The position numbers were made by a program, and so were the translations under genes. A stretch of DNA of 64,000 nt from Erythrobacteraceae bacterium (lineage in GTDB: Bacteria > Pseudomonadota > Alphaproteobacteria > Sphingomonadales > Sphingomonadaceae): assembly GCA_027489065.1 (NCBI GenBank), contig JAIYAM010000014.1:56395-120394 (forward strand), given 5' to 3'. Each line of letters starts with the position of its first letter. Position 1 is the first letter of the stretch. The notes below the pieces were generated by a model. The model had not been told where the DNA came from, did no database searches, and saw nothing but the letters and a program-made list of their open reading frames with translations. Shown here piece after piece: positions 26,546-35,265 of this stretch.

Positions 26546-27898
26546 GTGAAGCGACCCAAGGCTGACCGCATCGGCATCGTCGCTCTTGTCGTCCTGCTGA
26601 CCGTCGCCTTCCTGTGCGGCGGAGGCGGCATTCGCTTCGGCTTGGCCAACCTTGCAGTGCAACTCGCCGCACTCACCGCACTCGCGCTGCGCTACGGCTC
26701 GACGCTGCAGTTCTGGCGGGATTCTCCGGTGGTGTTGCGGGTGCTGATCGTCCTGACACTGATCCTGCCGCTGGCCCAGATCGTGCCGCTGCCCGAGCAT
26801 CTGTGGAAGGCCCTCGCCGGCCATGATCTGGTGGCCCGCTCCTTCGAAGCTGCGGGAACAGATGGGTGGATGACGTGGAGCGTTTACCCCCAGCGCACCG
26901 CACTTGCGCTGACTGCCCTCATCACGCCGCTCGCGGTCGTGCTGGCAGGCTGGACCATACCGCGCCATCATTTGCTGCTGGCCGGCTGGCTGGTCGTGGC
27001 ACTGGGCATCGTCACGGTCCTGTTGGGATTGCTGCAACTCAACCCGGCGGGCAACAACTTCACGATCTATCCGGGGGGCACACCGGGCGCCTTTCTTGTC
27101 GGCACCTTTGCCAACCGCAATTCGACCGGGCTGTGGCTGGGCTTCTGCGCGACGCTTGCCTGCCTTTTGCCCTCCCCCAAACCCCATCCGGCCGTTGTGT
27201 GGGTGCGAGTTGCGCTCACAGCGTTGCTGGTGGTGGGAATTGTCCTCACGAAATCACGCACCGGCCTTGTCCTGGCCGCGATCCCGCTGGGCCTCGCCGG
27301 CCTCAAGGGCTGGGCGTGGCTGCTGGAGCGCGGCTCAACCGTACCGGGGGGACGGCGCGGACCGCATCCGATCCTCATTGCGCTGGGCGCGATCACGCTT
27401 GCCGCAACCACGCTCGGCGGCCTTGCGCTCGCCGCGCCAGGCCGGCTCGGCGAGACCCTGGAGCGGTTTCAGGCCAAGGACGACCCGCGCCGCTTCATAT
27501 GGGAGGACGCGATCTACTCTGCCGAACGCACATGGCCCACAGGGGCCGGCATCGGCACCTTCGACGAAGTGTTCCAGATCGACGAATCGCTTGAAAACGT
27601 GAGCCTTCGCACCTCGGGCCGGGCGCATAACGATTACCTTGAGCTCGCCATGGAGGCGGGGCTTCCCGGGCTCGTGCTGGCGGCCTTCTGGCTTCTGGGG
27701 TGCCTCGTGATGGCGTGGCAGGCGCGGCGCTCGCAGCTCGCCTGGTCGGGATGGGCGGGGGGCGCCTTCCTGCTCGCGATCGCGCTGCAATCGATCACTG
27801 ACTACCCGCTGCGCAATCAGACGATTCTCGCCTTCGCCGGCTTCGCGCTGCTGCTGCTCGCCCGCGCCGCCGCCAACCGCAGGGGGCAGGGGCTATGA
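26546..27898 (+). CDS. O-antigen ligase family membrane protein
   Basis: A 450-residue polytopic protein with about ten membrane segments. The periplasmic Wzy_C/WaaL loop holds RFIWEDAIYSAERTWPTGAGIGTF and GRAHNDYLELAMEAGLPG, where the His of the H(x)NxxLE-like motif is the catalytic candidate. The GTG at 26546 is chosen because GAGG stands exactly 7 bases upstream; the TTG at 26510 lies inside the terminator tail. It overlaps the next gene by four bases (ATGA). It may polymerise or ligate the locus polymer; the other Wzy-like gene at 15652-17085 leaves the division of labour open. Confidence 0.82.
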   Translation: MKRPKADRIGIVALVVLLTVAFLCGGGGIRFGLANLAVQLAALTALALRYGSTLQFWRDSPVVLRVLIVLTLILPLAQIVPLPEHLWKALAGHDLVARSFEAAGTDGWMTWSVYPQRTALALTALITPLAVVLAGWTIPRHHLLLAGWLVVALGIVTVLLGLLQLNPAGNNFTIYPGGTPGAFLVGTFANRNSTGLWLGFCATLACLLPSPKPHPAVVWVRVALTALLVVGIVLTKSRTGLVLAAIPLGLAGLKGWAWLLERGSTVPGGRRGPHPILIALGAITLAATTLGGLALAAPGRLGETLERFQAKDDPRRFIWEDAIYSAERTWPTGAGIGTFDEVFQIDESLENVSLRTSGRAHNDYLELAMEAGLPGLVLAAFWLLGCLVMAWQARRSQLAWSGWAGGAFLLAIALQSITDYPLRNQTILAFAGFALLLLARAAANRRGQGL

Positions 27899-28617
27899 TC
27901 GGGCGCATCGTCTGGACCGTAGCGCTCGTCGCCGTGGGTGCCTTGACCGTCAGTCTGCAGCTCGACCGGCAGGCGTTCATCGACCCGAGCCTCGCCCCCT
28001 TCGTCCCGCCCCCGTTGCGGAGCTACGCGCAGGTGCCGCTTGCCGCCTCCGCGCTGGTGGGGAACGATCCGGCTGCGGCCTTGGCAGAGGCAAAGACGCT
28101 GGTGCGCCGCCGGCCGATGCCGTCCACGCACCTCACGATCCTCGCCCTCGCACAGGCCAAGGCAGGCGATACCGAGGCCGCGACGTTTGCGATTGAGGCT
28201 GCGGCCACGCGCGGCTGGCGTGATCCGGTGGCGCAGGAGGCGGCGCTGCGTCTCGCGCTGGCAAACGGCGACAAGGCCGAAGCGGCGCGCCGCTATGCCG
28301 CTCTGTTCCGCGACCAGGCGACGCGCGATGAGCTTCTGATCGCCTTGGCGCCGCAGGTGCTGGGCGAGCCGCGCGGCGCTGGGCAGGAGATCTTCGCAGG
28401 TGTCATCGTCGCCGCGCCGTCCTGGCACGAGCAGTTCCTCCGGCGCGGCGCGCAGGTGCTGCCGCCAGCGGCGTTCACCGAGATCGCGACGCTCGCTCTC
28501 GAGCGCCGGGCAGAGCTCCCCTGCGATGCGCTGGCCCGCGCCGCCGAGATCCTGCGCCAGCGCGATGCAGCCGAAGCGGCAAGGCTGACCGGCTCCGCGG
28601 CGCGGCGCTGCTCCTAG
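27895..28617 (+). CDS. Hypothetical TPR-like anchored protein
   Basis: A 240-residue protein with one N-terminal hydrophobic helix (IVWTVALVAVGALTVSLQL) and then Ala-rich paired helices with TPR-like spacing (AAALAEAKTLVRRRP, THLTILALAQAKAGDTEAATF, AAALRLALANGDKAEAARRYAALF). It would face the periplasm. It is coupled to the O-antigen-ligase-like gene by an ATGA overlap, so it probably assists that protein. No enzyme motif is seen. Its TAG shares bases with the convergent mmsB stop in a CTAG. Confidence 0.65.
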   Translation: MIGRIVWTVALVAVGALTVSLQLDRQAFIDPSLAPFVPPPLRSYAQVPLAASALVGNDPAAALAEAKTLVRRRPMPSTHLTILALAQAKAGDTEAATFAIEAAATRGWRDPVAQEAALRLALANGDKAEAARRYAALFRDQATRDELLIALAPQVLGEPRGAGQEIFAGVIVAAPSWHEQFLRRGAQVLPPAAFTEIATLALERRAELPCDALARAAEILRQRDAAEAARLTGSAARRCS

Positions 28618-29480
28618 AGCGTGCGGATAATGCCGGAGAAATCAGTCGCGGCGTTCTCCGCGGCGAAGGCTTCGTAAATCGCCTTGGCATGCGCGCCCAG
28701 CGCCACGGTGGCGCCCGCGCCCTCGGCAGCTTCCATCGCCAGCTTCAGGTCCTTGAGCATCAACCCGGCGGCGAACCCGCCCTGATAGCCGTTGTCCGCC
28801 GGAGTGACCGGGCCGACCCCGGGGACTGGGCAATACGAAGTCATCGACCAGCACTGGCCCGAAGACACGCTCGAGATGTCGTAAAAGGTCTGCGCGTCGA
28901 GTCCGAGCTTGTCCGCCATGGCGAAGGCCTCGCAGGTGCCGATCATGTGGATCGCCAGCAGCATGTTGTTGCAGATCTTGGCCGCCTGTCCGGTGCCGGG
29001 GCCACCCGCATGGATCACCGCCTTGCCCATCGCCGCAAGGATCGGCTGCGCGCGGGCGAATGCCTCGTCCGAGCCGCCGACCATGAAGGTCAGCGTGCCG
29101 CCATTTGCCGCCGCGATCCCGCCCGAAACCGGCGCGTCGACCGTCTGGAAGCCGTGCGCCTCTGTTACAGAGATCACCTCGCGCGCGGTGGCGACGTCGA
29201 TCGTCGAGCAATCGAGCAGGATGGCGCCCTCGGGGGCATGGCCGATTACCTCGTCCCAGTAGACCTGTTTGACGATCGCGCCGTTGGGCAGCATCGAGAC
29301 GACTGCCTCCGCACCGGAGCAGGCCTCGTGCGCGGTGGTGAAGGTGGCGCACCCTGCCTCGCGCGCCGCGGCGAGCGCGGTCTCGCTGAGATCGAAGGCG
29401 CGGACCTCGTGGCCCGCCTTGACCAGATTGGCAGCCATCCCGCCGCCCATGTTGCCGAGGCCGATAAAGGCGATTTTCAT
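28614..29480 (-). CDS. mmsB: 3-hydroxyisobutyrate dehydrogenase
   Basis: A 288-residue beta-hydroxyacid dehydrogenase that oxidises 3-hydroxyisobutyrate to methylmalonate semialdehyde in valine breakdown. GLGNMGGGMAANLVKAGHEV is the NAD motif and PVSGGIAAANGGTLTFMVGG the substrate motif. GPGTGQAAKICNNMLL contains the catalytic Lys. GAGGAAGCAGG precedes the ATG at 29480, so the 32-residue extension to 29576 is rejected. It is the last gene of the valine cluster and overlaps the small membrane-protein gene by four bases. Confidence 0.93.
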   Translation of the reverse strand: MKIAFIGLGNMGGGMAANLVKAGHEVRAFDLSETALAAAREAGCATFTTAHEACSGAEAVVSMLPNGAIVKQVYWDEVIGHAPEGAILLDCSTIDVATAREVISVTEAHGFQTVDAPVSGGIAAANGGTLTFMVGGSDEAFARAQPILAAMGKAVIHAGGPGTGQAAKICNNMLLAIHMIGTCEAFAMADKLGLDAQTFYDISSVSSGQCWSMTSYCPVPGVGPVTPADNGYQGGFAAGLMLKDLKLAMEAAEGAGATVALGAHAKAIYEAFAAENAATDFSGIIRTL

Positions 29481-29746
29481 GTCAGACCTGCTTCCTCTAA
29501 AAGACCGTAGACGCTCACCGCGGTGAGAAGAATGCCGAAGATCGCTGACATCACCATCTGGAAATCGTGAAGCCAACGATCAAATCTGGTGCGGGGGAGC
29601 GGCGCTTCGCCAGTCGCCTTGAGGATTGCGGCCTCCAACAGGCTGATCGAGCCGCCGTCCCGATAGGTCCACAGGCGCCAAGCAAGCCAGCAGAAGAACA
29701 GGCCGGCGGCAAACAGCCCCAGCCCGAAGATCACCGCCCCTTCCAC
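29477..29746 (-). CDS. Small two-helix membrane protein
   Basis: An 89-residue protein starting at a GTG, with two hydrophobic helices ([20 protein letters not shown] near residue 4 and [19 protein letters not shown] near 65) separated by a basic loop. It overlaps the enoyl-CoA hydratase end by 16 bases and mmsB by four, so it is embedded in the valine operon. I do not recognise the family. Its role may be unrelated to catabolism. Confidence 0.6.
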   Translation of the reverse strand: MEGAVIFGLGLFAAGLFFCWLAWRLWTYRDGGSISLLEAAILKATGEAPLPRTRFDRWLHDFQMVMSAIFGILLTAVSVYGLLEEAGLT

Positions 29747-30525
29747 TGCCCTTCGCGCTTCTCAATAAAGGCGGCCATCCCCTCGGCCTTGTCCTCGCTC
29801 GCGGTGAGGATCTGGAAGATTCGGCGCTCGACGATCAGGCCCTGGTCGAGGGTCATCTCGAAGGCCGAGTTCACCATCTCCTTGTTGGCGATCACCGCCA
29901 TCGGCGGCATCGCGGCGATGGCGGCGGCGGTCTTGAGCGTCTCGGCGATGAGCTCGTCGTGCGGCACCACACGGGCGACGAGGTTGCTGCGCTCGGCCTC
30001 TTCGGCGGCCATCATCCGGCCGGTGAGGCACATCTCCATCGACTTCGACTTGCCGATTGCGCGGGTCAGACGCTGCGAGCCGCCCATGCCCGGGGCAACG
30101 CCCAGCTTGATCTCGGGCTGGCCGAACTTCGCCTTGTCCGAGGCGATGATGAAGTCGGCCATCATGGCGAGCTCGCACCCGCCGCCCAGCGCGAAACCGT
30201 TAACCGCGGCGATCCACGGCTTGCGGGTCTTCTTGACGATTTCGCTGGTCCAGGGGCTGAAGAAATCGTCGAGGTAGAATTCGGCGGCCGGCTTCTCGCT
30301 CATTTCCTTGATGTCGGCGCCGGCGGCAAAGGCCTTGTCCCCGCTACCGGTGAGGATCGCGCAGAGCTGCGAGCCGTCGGCCTGATAGGCGGCGAAAGCC
30401 TCGATCAGCTCGGCGAGCACCTGCGAGTTCAGCGCATTCAGCGCCTGCGGGCGATTGAGGGTGATGAGCGTGACGGCCTTGGTGCCGCGGGCGTCAGTCT
30501 CGACGAGGATGGTTTCGTACGTCAT
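29731..30525 (-). CDS. Enoyl-CoA hydratase
   Basis: A 264-residue crotonase. [22 protein letters not shown] (oxyanion-hole region), [16 protein letters not shown] with the first catalytic Glu, and [16 protein letters not shown] with the second Glu are all present. It hydrates 2-enoyl-CoA, here probably methacrylyl-CoA from valine. GGGAAGAG lies before the ATG at 30525; the long open frame upstream to 30948 runs through a repeat element and another gene and is not coding. 116 bases with a dispersed palindrome separate it from the upstream hydrolase gene. Confidence 0.92.
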   Translation of the reverse strand: MTYETILVETDARGTKAVTLITLNRPQALNALNSQVLAELIEAFAAYQADGSQLCAILTGSGDKAFAAGADIKEMSEKPAAEFYLDDFFSPWTSEIVKKTRKPWIAAVNGFALGGGCELAMMADFIIASDKAKFGQPEIKLGVAPGMGGSQRLTRAIGKSKSMEMCLTGRMMAAEEAERSNLVARVVPHDELIAETLKTAAAIAAMPPMAVIANKEMVNSAFEMTLDQGLIVERRIFQILTASEDKAEGMAAFIEKREGQWKGR

Positions 30526-30539
30526 GTCTCTTCCCTGTT

Positions 30540-30620
30540 CGTCATCGCGAGGAGCCGGCAAGTGACACGGCGATCCCCCAGCGATGGTCCATGGCTGGCT
30601 CCGCTTCGCTCGCAATGACG
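30540..30620. repeat. Dispersed palindromic element, copy A
   Basis: This 81-bp intergenic element has terminal inverted repeats CGTCATCGCGAG and CTCGCAATGACG and inner bases GGAGC near one end and CTTCGCT near the other. It resembles the widespread GTCATTGCGAG-type palindromes of proteobacteria. A shorter relative lies at 46336-46389. Here it falls between two genes of one operon and may form a hairpin that sets the ratio of the flanking messages. Confidence 0.75.
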
Positions 30621-30641
30621 AAGCGGGCAACCCGCAAATTG

Positions 30642-31703
30642 TTAGCCCTGCAGCGGCGTCCACTCCTCGCCATCGGGCAGGGGCGCGAAGATCGCGTCGA
30701 GCAGGTCGTCGGTGACCTCCTCGGGCGTGGCGGGGTTCCATTTGGGATCGCCGGTCTTGTCGACGATCACCGCGCGCACGCCTTCTGCGAAGTCGGGGCG
30801 GGTCAAAACGCGGCTGGCGATGCGGTATTCCATCCGCATGTTGTCGGCGAAGTCGGTGAGCTGGGCGCTCTCGGCGAGTTGGCGCAGCGCCACCTTGCAG
30901 GTCTGCGGGCTCTTCGTGCCGAGCGTGTCGCGCTCCTTCATCGCCCAATCGTCACCGGCTTCCGCCGCGGCCTCGAGGCTGGCGAGAATGTCCTCGTAGC
31001 GGTCCGAAGCGAAGTGCTTGGCGATGGTCGCCGCATTGGCTTCGATCCGCGCCTTGGGCGGCGTGCCGGCCGGCTCGGCGAGAATGCCGGCGATGCGCTC
31101 GGGATGGTCGTGGATGCGCTGCTTGATGTCCTCGATCATGGCGTGGTCGAGGTAGTGCGTGGCAAGGCCGGTCCACAGGCACTCCGCGCCGTCGAGCCGC
31201 GCCCCGGTGAGCGCAAGGAACTGCCCGAGCCGCTGGCCGAGGCGCGCCAGATACCAGCCGCCGCCCACGTCGGGGAACAGGCCGATGCCGGTTTCGGGCA
31301 TGGCGAAGCGGGTGTTCTCGGTCGCAACGCGGAACTTGGCGGGCTGCGAGATGCCCACGCCGCCGCCCATCGTGATGCCGTCCATGAAGGCGACGATCGG
31401 CTTGGGGTAAGTGAACATCTGGTGGTTGAGCTGGTATTCGTCGTGGAAGAACTTCCGTCCCGACGCGCCGCCGTCGTTAATCGCCGAATCCCGCAGGAAG
31501 GCGATGTCCCCGCCGGCGCAGAAGCCGCGGCCCTCGGCATGATCGAGGATCACCGCCTGGATCGCGTCATCCGCGGCCCAATCTGACAGCGCCGCGCTCA
31601 TCGCGTGGCACATGTCGAGCGTGAGCGCATGGATCGCCTTGGGCCGATTAAGGCTGATGTGGCCGATCGGGCCACTCGTGCGGATCAGAACGTCGTCGGT
31701 CAT
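30642..31703 (-). CDS. 3-hydroxyisobutyryl-CoA hydrolase
   Basis: A 353-residue crotonase-fold thioesterase that releases 3-hydroxyisobutyrate from its CoA ester. It shows [13 protein letters not shown], the [11 protein letters not shown] oxyanion segment, and [22 protein letters not shown], the hallmark that separates this hydrolase from ordinary hydratases. Length matches HIBYL-CoA hydrolase rather than the shorter hydratases. Its ATG overlaps the VOC gene stop by four bases. Confidence 0.93.
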   Translation of the reverse strand: MTDDVLIRTSGPIGHISLNRPKAIHALTLDMCHAMSAALSDWAADDAIQAVILDHAEGRGFCAGGDIAFLRDSAINDGGASGRKFFHDEYQLNHQMFTYPKPIVAFMDGITMGGGVGISQPAKFRVATENTRFAMPETGIGLFPDVGGGWYLARLGQRLGQFLALTGARLDGAECLWTGLATHYLDHAMIEDIKQRIHDHPERIAGILAEPAGTPPKARIEANAATIAKHFASDRYEDILASLEAAAEAGDDWAMKERDTLGTKSPQTCKVALRQLAESAQLTDFADNMRMEYRIASRVLTRPDFAEGVRAVIVDKTGDPKWNPATPEEVTDDLLDAIFAPLPDGEEWTPLQG

Positions 31704-32095
31704 TGCCCCGTTTCTTTCGGTTCGATCAGGTCCCAGCGGTTGCCGAAAGGATCGCTGAAGACGGCCACCGTGCCATAGCTCTCGTGGCGCGGCTCTTCAT
31801 GGAAATTCACCCCTGCATCGACGAGGCGTGCATGGGTCCCTGCGAAATCGTCGGTATGGGCAAAGAAGCCGACCCGCCCGCCGGTCTGGTTGCCGATAGC
31901 GGCGGACTGCGCATCATCGGCCGCGCGGGCGATCAGCAGCCGACCCCCTTCTTTGCCGCCGACCACCACCCAGCGCTTGCCCGCGCCAATGTCGGCGTCC
32001 TCGATCAGATCGAAGCCGAGCGCGCCGACGCAGAAGGCGATCCCCGCATCGTAATCGGGCACCACCAATGTCGTCATGGCAAGCCGTGTCGCCAT
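31700..32095 (-). CDS. VOC family protein (glyoxalase/dioxygenase fold)
   Basis: A 131-residue single-VOC protein: MTTLVVPDYDAGIAFCVGALGFDLIED at the start (written in part here), RWVVVGGKEGGRLLIAR in the middle, and SYGTVAVFSDPFGNRWDLIEP at the end, the usual VOC ending. The ATG at 32095 shares a base with the stop of the acyl-CoA dehydrogenase (TGATG), which supports it over the ATG six codons later. Embedded in the valine operon; substrate unknown. Confidence 0.85.
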   Translation of the reverse strand: MATRLAMTTLVVPDYDAGIAFCVGALGFDLIEDADIGAGKRWVVVGGKEGGRLLIARAADDAQSAAIGNQTGGRVGFFAHTDDFAGTHARLVDAGVNFHEEPRHESYGTVAVFSDPFGNRWDLIEPKETGQ

Positions 32096-33240
32096 CACTG
32101 GCGCAGCAGGTCCCGGCCGACGACCATGCGCATCACCTGATTGGTGCCCTCGAGGATCGAGTGGACCCTCAGGTCGCGCCAGAAGCGCTCGATGGGATAG
32201 TCCTGCAGATAACCATACCCGCCGAACAGCTGGAGCGCCTTGTCGACGATGGCGCTGCCGTTGTCGGTCGCGAGGCGCTTGGCCATCGCGGAAAAGCGCG
32301 TCTTGTCGGGCGCGTTGTCGGTCACTTTCGCCGCCGCGAGGTAGAGGAGCGCCCGTGCCGCTTCCAGGTCGGTCGCCATGTCGGCGAGCATGAACTGGGT
32401 GTTCTGGAAATCGGCCACGGCCTGCCCGAACTGCTTGCGATCCTTCGTATACCTGATCGCCTCGTCGAGGCAGCGCTGCGCCCCGCCAAGCGAGCAGGCC
32501 CCGATGTTGAGCCGTCCGCCGTCCAGACCCATCATCGCGATGCGGAAGCCTTCGCCCTCCGCGCCGACGAGGTTCTCCACCGGCACGCGGACGTCCTCGA
32601 GGATCAGCTGCGCGGTCGGCTGCGAGTGCCAGCCGAGCTTCTTCTCGTTCGCCCCGAAGCTGACCCCGGGCATGTCCTTCTCGATCACCACGCAGGAGAT
32701 GCCCTTGGGGCCATCCTCGCCGGTGCGGACCATCACGACATAGATCTCGTTCGCGCCTGCGCCCGAGATGAACTGCTTGGTGCCGTTGAGCACGTAATGA
32801 TCGCCGTCCCGCCGCGCGGTCGTCTTGAGTGCCGCCGCGTCCGATCCCGAGCCCGGCTCGGTCAGGCAGTAGCTGGCGATTGTGTCCATGGTGACCAGGT
32901 TGGGAAGATACTTCGCCTTGACCGCCTCGCCGCCGAAGCGGTCGATCATCCATGCCGCCATGTTGTGGATCGAGATGAAGGCACTGGTCGAGGGGCAGCC
33001 ATAGGCCATCGCCTCCATGATCAGCGCCGCCTCCAACCGCCCGAGGCCGATCCCGCCCGACGCTTCCGAAACGTAGATCGCCCCGAAGCCGAGCTCGGCG
33101 CTGCGCTGGATCGTCTCGCGCGGGAAGATGTGCTTCTCGTCCCACTCGGCCGCGTGGGGCGTGATGGCATCGGCGGTGAAGCGCTGGGCGACCTCGCGGA
33201 TCGCGAGCTGGTCGTCGTTGAGCTGGAATTGTCCGTTCAT
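32095..33240 (-). CDS. Acyl-CoA dehydrogenase, probably isobutyryl-CoA dehydrogenase
   Basis: A 381-residue FAD enzyme. SYCLTEPGSGSDAAALKT binds FAD and substrate, GTKQFISGAGANEIYVVMVRTG follows, and QLFGGYGYLQDYPIERFWRDLRV precedes ILEGTNQVMRM, where the Glu is the catalytic base in this subfamily. The wording and context resemble isobutyryl-CoA dehydrogenase, first gene of the valine cluster. The start at 33240 begins the family's N-terminal helix; longer frames do not fit. A divergent small gene starts 124 bases away, so the operon promoter lies in 33241-33364. Confidence 0.9.
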   Translation of the reverse strand: MNGQFQLNDDQLAIREVAQRFTADAITPHAAEWDEKHIFPRETIQRSAELGFGAIYVSEASGGIGLGRLEAALIMEAMAYGCPSTSAFISIHNMAAWMIDRFGGEAVKAKYLPNLVTMDTIASYCLTEPGSGSDAAALKTTARRDGDHYVLNGTKQFISGAGANEIYVVMVRTGEDGPKGISCVVIEKDMPGVSFGANEKKLGWHSQPTAQLILEDVRVPVENLVGAEGEGFRIAMMGLDGGRLNIGACSLGGAQRCLDEAIRYTKDRKQFGQAVADFQNTQFMLADMATDLEAARALLYLAAAKVTDNAPDKTRFSAMAKRLATDNGSAIVDKALQLFGGYGYLQDYPIERFWRDLRVHSILEGTNQVMRMVVGRDLLRQ

Positions 33241-33364
33241 GGCGGGTGCTCTAGCGGCTGCGCACGCGGGGGAAAAGGGCGAGAGCGGCACAGGCTTGAG
33301 GAATTTTGCTAGGGGAGCCTGAGCAAGGGAAATCCGCAGCCGGAGTGCCCGCGTATCTTGCGGC

Positions 33365-33745
33365 ATGACCGGCTCCTCTCCGACCCTGATCTGCGTCTAC
33401 AACGCGAGGGGCGGCCTTCTGAACGCTGCCGCCGACATGGTGCACAAGATCCTCGCCCCCGCGACCTACCCCTGCTCGCTGTGCGCCCTCACCTACGGAC
33501 CCTTCGCGATGCGGGCAGCGTGGCGGGCGACCCTCGATCGGCTGGGGCTGCCGGTGATGTTCATCTACCGCGATGAATTCAGGGAGGCTCTCGACAGGCG
33601 AGACCTGCCGCTCCCGGCGGTACTGCTCGGGCACGAGGCGAGCCCTCCGGACGTGTTGATTAGCGCTGCCGAGCTGGATGCCTTGCCCGATCTGAAAGCG
33701 CTGATCGGGCTCCTCGAGCAGCGGCTCGCGCGCTTCAGCGGCTGA
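33365..33745 (+). CDS. Conserved hypothetical protein with CxxC motif
   Basis: A 126-residue soluble protein beginning LICVYNARGGLLNAAADMVHKILAP and followed by PCSLCALTYG, a CxxC pair that could bind metal or be redox-active. The rest has alternating helices and a VMFIYRDEFRE strand. I have the impression of a conserved bacterial family but cannot name a function. It is divergent from the valine operon and its 3' end overlaps the DUF1254 gene by 11 bases. Confidence 0.65.
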   Translation: MTGSSPTLICVYNARGGLLNAAADMVHKILAPATYPCSLCALTYGPFAMRAAWRATLDRLGLPVMFIYRDEFREALDRRDLPLPAVLLGHEASPPDVLISAAELDALPDLKALIGLLEQRLARFSG

Positions 33746-34256
33746 TGCGCTCGAGCCGGCAAGCGTCGGCCTTACCGGCCTGAGCGGCGGCGGCGAAGCG
33801 CGCGGCATCGGGCGCGAGGCGGCGGATCAGGATGACGCCTTCGGCGCTGGGGCTGACAATCGCGGCTGCCTCAGGCGCGCTCCCCGGCGGAAGCAGGCGG
33901 ACGCTCACCGCCTTTCCGGTACCGCGCAGGGTAGCAAAGTTGTCGGTGCGCGCGTCGAAGAAGGCGAGCGACTGGTAGTCGGGCCATGGCCCCATCGCAA
34001 CCGTCAGGCGGGTTTCCGGATCGCTCAGGTCATAGCGGCAAAGCGCATAGTAGAGATCGGGCGAGGAGCGCACCACCTGCTGGGTCTGCGGGGTGACGCG
34101 CGGCGTCGGGGTGAAGGCGTGAAGCGCGACCCCTCGCTCGGCGAGCACATCCATGGCGCGAGACATGATGATGCTCGGTGCGAAGTGCAGCGTCAGCGCG
34201 TGGGCCGCCGCCGCACAGGCAAGCAGCACCAGCACAGGGCCGCCCCAGCGCCTCAT
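33735..34256 (-). CDS. DUF1254-type exported protein
   Basis: A 173-residue protein with a hydrophobic N-terminal segment (GPVLVLLACAAAAHALTLHFA) acting as signal or anchor. The body has YYALCRYDLSDPE, MGPWPDYQSLAFFDARTDNFA and RLLPPGSAP, which fit the DUF1254 half of the COG5361-type envelope family. The DUF1214 half is encoded by the preceding gene, joined by an ATGA overlap. In many bacteria both halves form one protein. Confidence 0.7.
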   Translation of the reverse strand: MRRWGGPVLVLLACAAAAHALTLHFAPSIIMSRAMDVLAERGVALHAFTPTPRVTPQTQQVVRSSPDLYYALCRYDLSDPETRLTVAMGPWPDYQSLAFFDARTDNFATLRGTGKAVSVRLLPPGSAPEAAAIVSPSAEGVILIRRLAPDAARFAAAAQAGKADACRLERISR

Positions 34257-34852
34257 GCCCTGCCCTCGCAAGCCAGCCGCTCGATCCGCGGCGCGATCAG
34301 CGCGCGCGACGGATCGGCGAGCAGCGCGGGAGCGGGCATGTAGAGGCGCAAGGTAAGGTCGAAAGTGCCTGCCCCGCGGCTCGAAACCCATGCCGCGCCA
34401 CCCTCTGGTCGCGAGGGCGCGATGATCGCTGACCATGCGCCCGGCCCCATCTGCTCGGCATCGATGCTGAGCGCATTGTCGGTGTTGGCAGGAAGCATGC
34501 TCGCCGCGTCGTAGAGCGTCACCGACCACCATCCTGCCGGCATGGGTCCGCCGGAGAGGCGATAGCGGCATGCCTCGCGCAGAGGCCCGCCCGCATCATC
34601 GAGCGAGCGGGTGAAGTACACGGCTTCGGTTTTCGCAAGCGCCAGCAGGCCGTGCCGGGCGACCCGCGCGCGCGTGTAGGGGTCGGCGGCTTTCGATCCG
34701 ATCGCGAAGTCGCTGCGCCAACCGCCGACATCGACATCGCCGAACGCCATGTTGCGACCCGCAGGCCACAGGCCCGCCATCCACAAGGCGCTCCCGAGGC
34801 CAAGGCCGCAACCCGCCAGCACCGCGCCGACATAGGCGAGCGCCCGCCGCAT
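34253..34852 (-). CDS. DUF1214-type exported protein
   Basis: A 199-residue protein with an N-terminal hydrophobic helix (YVGAVLAGCGLGLGSALWMAG), then KTEAVYFTRSLDDAGGPL, GPMPAGWWSVTLYDAASMLPAN and SRGAGTFDLTLRLYMPAP, characteristic of DUF1214. It starts at 34852, sharing one base with the ridA stop, and its own stop overlaps the DUF1254 gene. The pair probably forms a complex in the envelope; function is unknown. Confidence 0.75.
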   Translation of the reverse strand: MRRALAYVGAVLAGCGLGLGSALWMAGLWPAGRNMAFGDVDVGGWRSDFAIGSKAADPYTRARVARHGLLALAKTEAVYFTRSLDDAGGPLREACRYRLSGGPMPAGWWSVTLYDAASMLPANTDNALSIDAEQMGPGAWSAIIAPSRPEGGAAWVSSRGAGTFDLTLRLYMPAPALLADPSRALIAPRIERLACEGRA

Positions 34853-35265
34853 CAATCGGAAGGCCCCGCTCCCACCACTGCCTCGGCCTCGATCTCGACC
34901 TTCCATTCGGGGCGACACAGCCATGCCACGCCCGCCATGGTCGCCGCCGGACGCGCCTCGCCGAAGTAACGCGCATGGACCGCGCCCACCGCGTCCTGAT
35001 CGGCAGGGTCGGTGAGAAGCATCCGGGTGCGCACCACGTCGGCCGCGCTGCCGCCGAGCTCCTCGATCGCTGCGACAATGATCGCAAGGCACCGCGCTGC
35101 CTGCTCGGCGACGCCGCCCGGTGTGGTCGAACCATCGGGTTCCACCGGACCGGTGCCTGCGACAACGATGCGGTCGCCCACCCGGACTGCACGGGCAAAG
35201 CCGAAGGTCGCCTCGTAGGGCGAGCCTGACGTTGTGCGGGTGCGTTCAAGACCAATGGCGCTCAT
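34852..35265 (-). CDS. RidA-family (YjgF/Rid) deaminase-like protein
   Basis: A 137-residue protein with the Rid fold: SPYEATFGFARAVRVGDRIVVAGTG, EQAARCLAIIVAAIEELGGSAADVVRTRM, and a VEIEAEAVVG ending. Family members hydrolyse reactive enamine/imine intermediates or have related roles. The conserved Arg of RidA proper appears within VVRTRMLL. It is coupled by overlap to both neighbours (I78 gene upstream, DUF1214 downstream), so four genes form one tight minus-strand operon. Confidence 0.85.
   Translation of the reverse strand: MSAIGLERTRTTSGSPYEATFGFARAVRVGDRIVVAGTGPVEPDGSTTPGGVAEQAARCLAIIVAAIEELGGSAADVVRTRMLLTDPADQDAVGAVHARYFGEARPAATMAGVAWLCRPEWKVEIEAEAVVGAGPSD

Noticed and set aside
29731..30948. 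405-residue version of the enoyl-CoA hydratase
   Set aside because: The upstream part crosses the dispersed palindrome and runs antiframe inside the hydrolase gene; the ribosome site supports 30525.
31700..33145. 481-residue protein joining VOC to an N-terminal extension
   Set aside because: The N-terminal 350 codons are an alternative frame of the acyl-CoA dehydrogenase gene; only the last 131 residues form a VOC domain.
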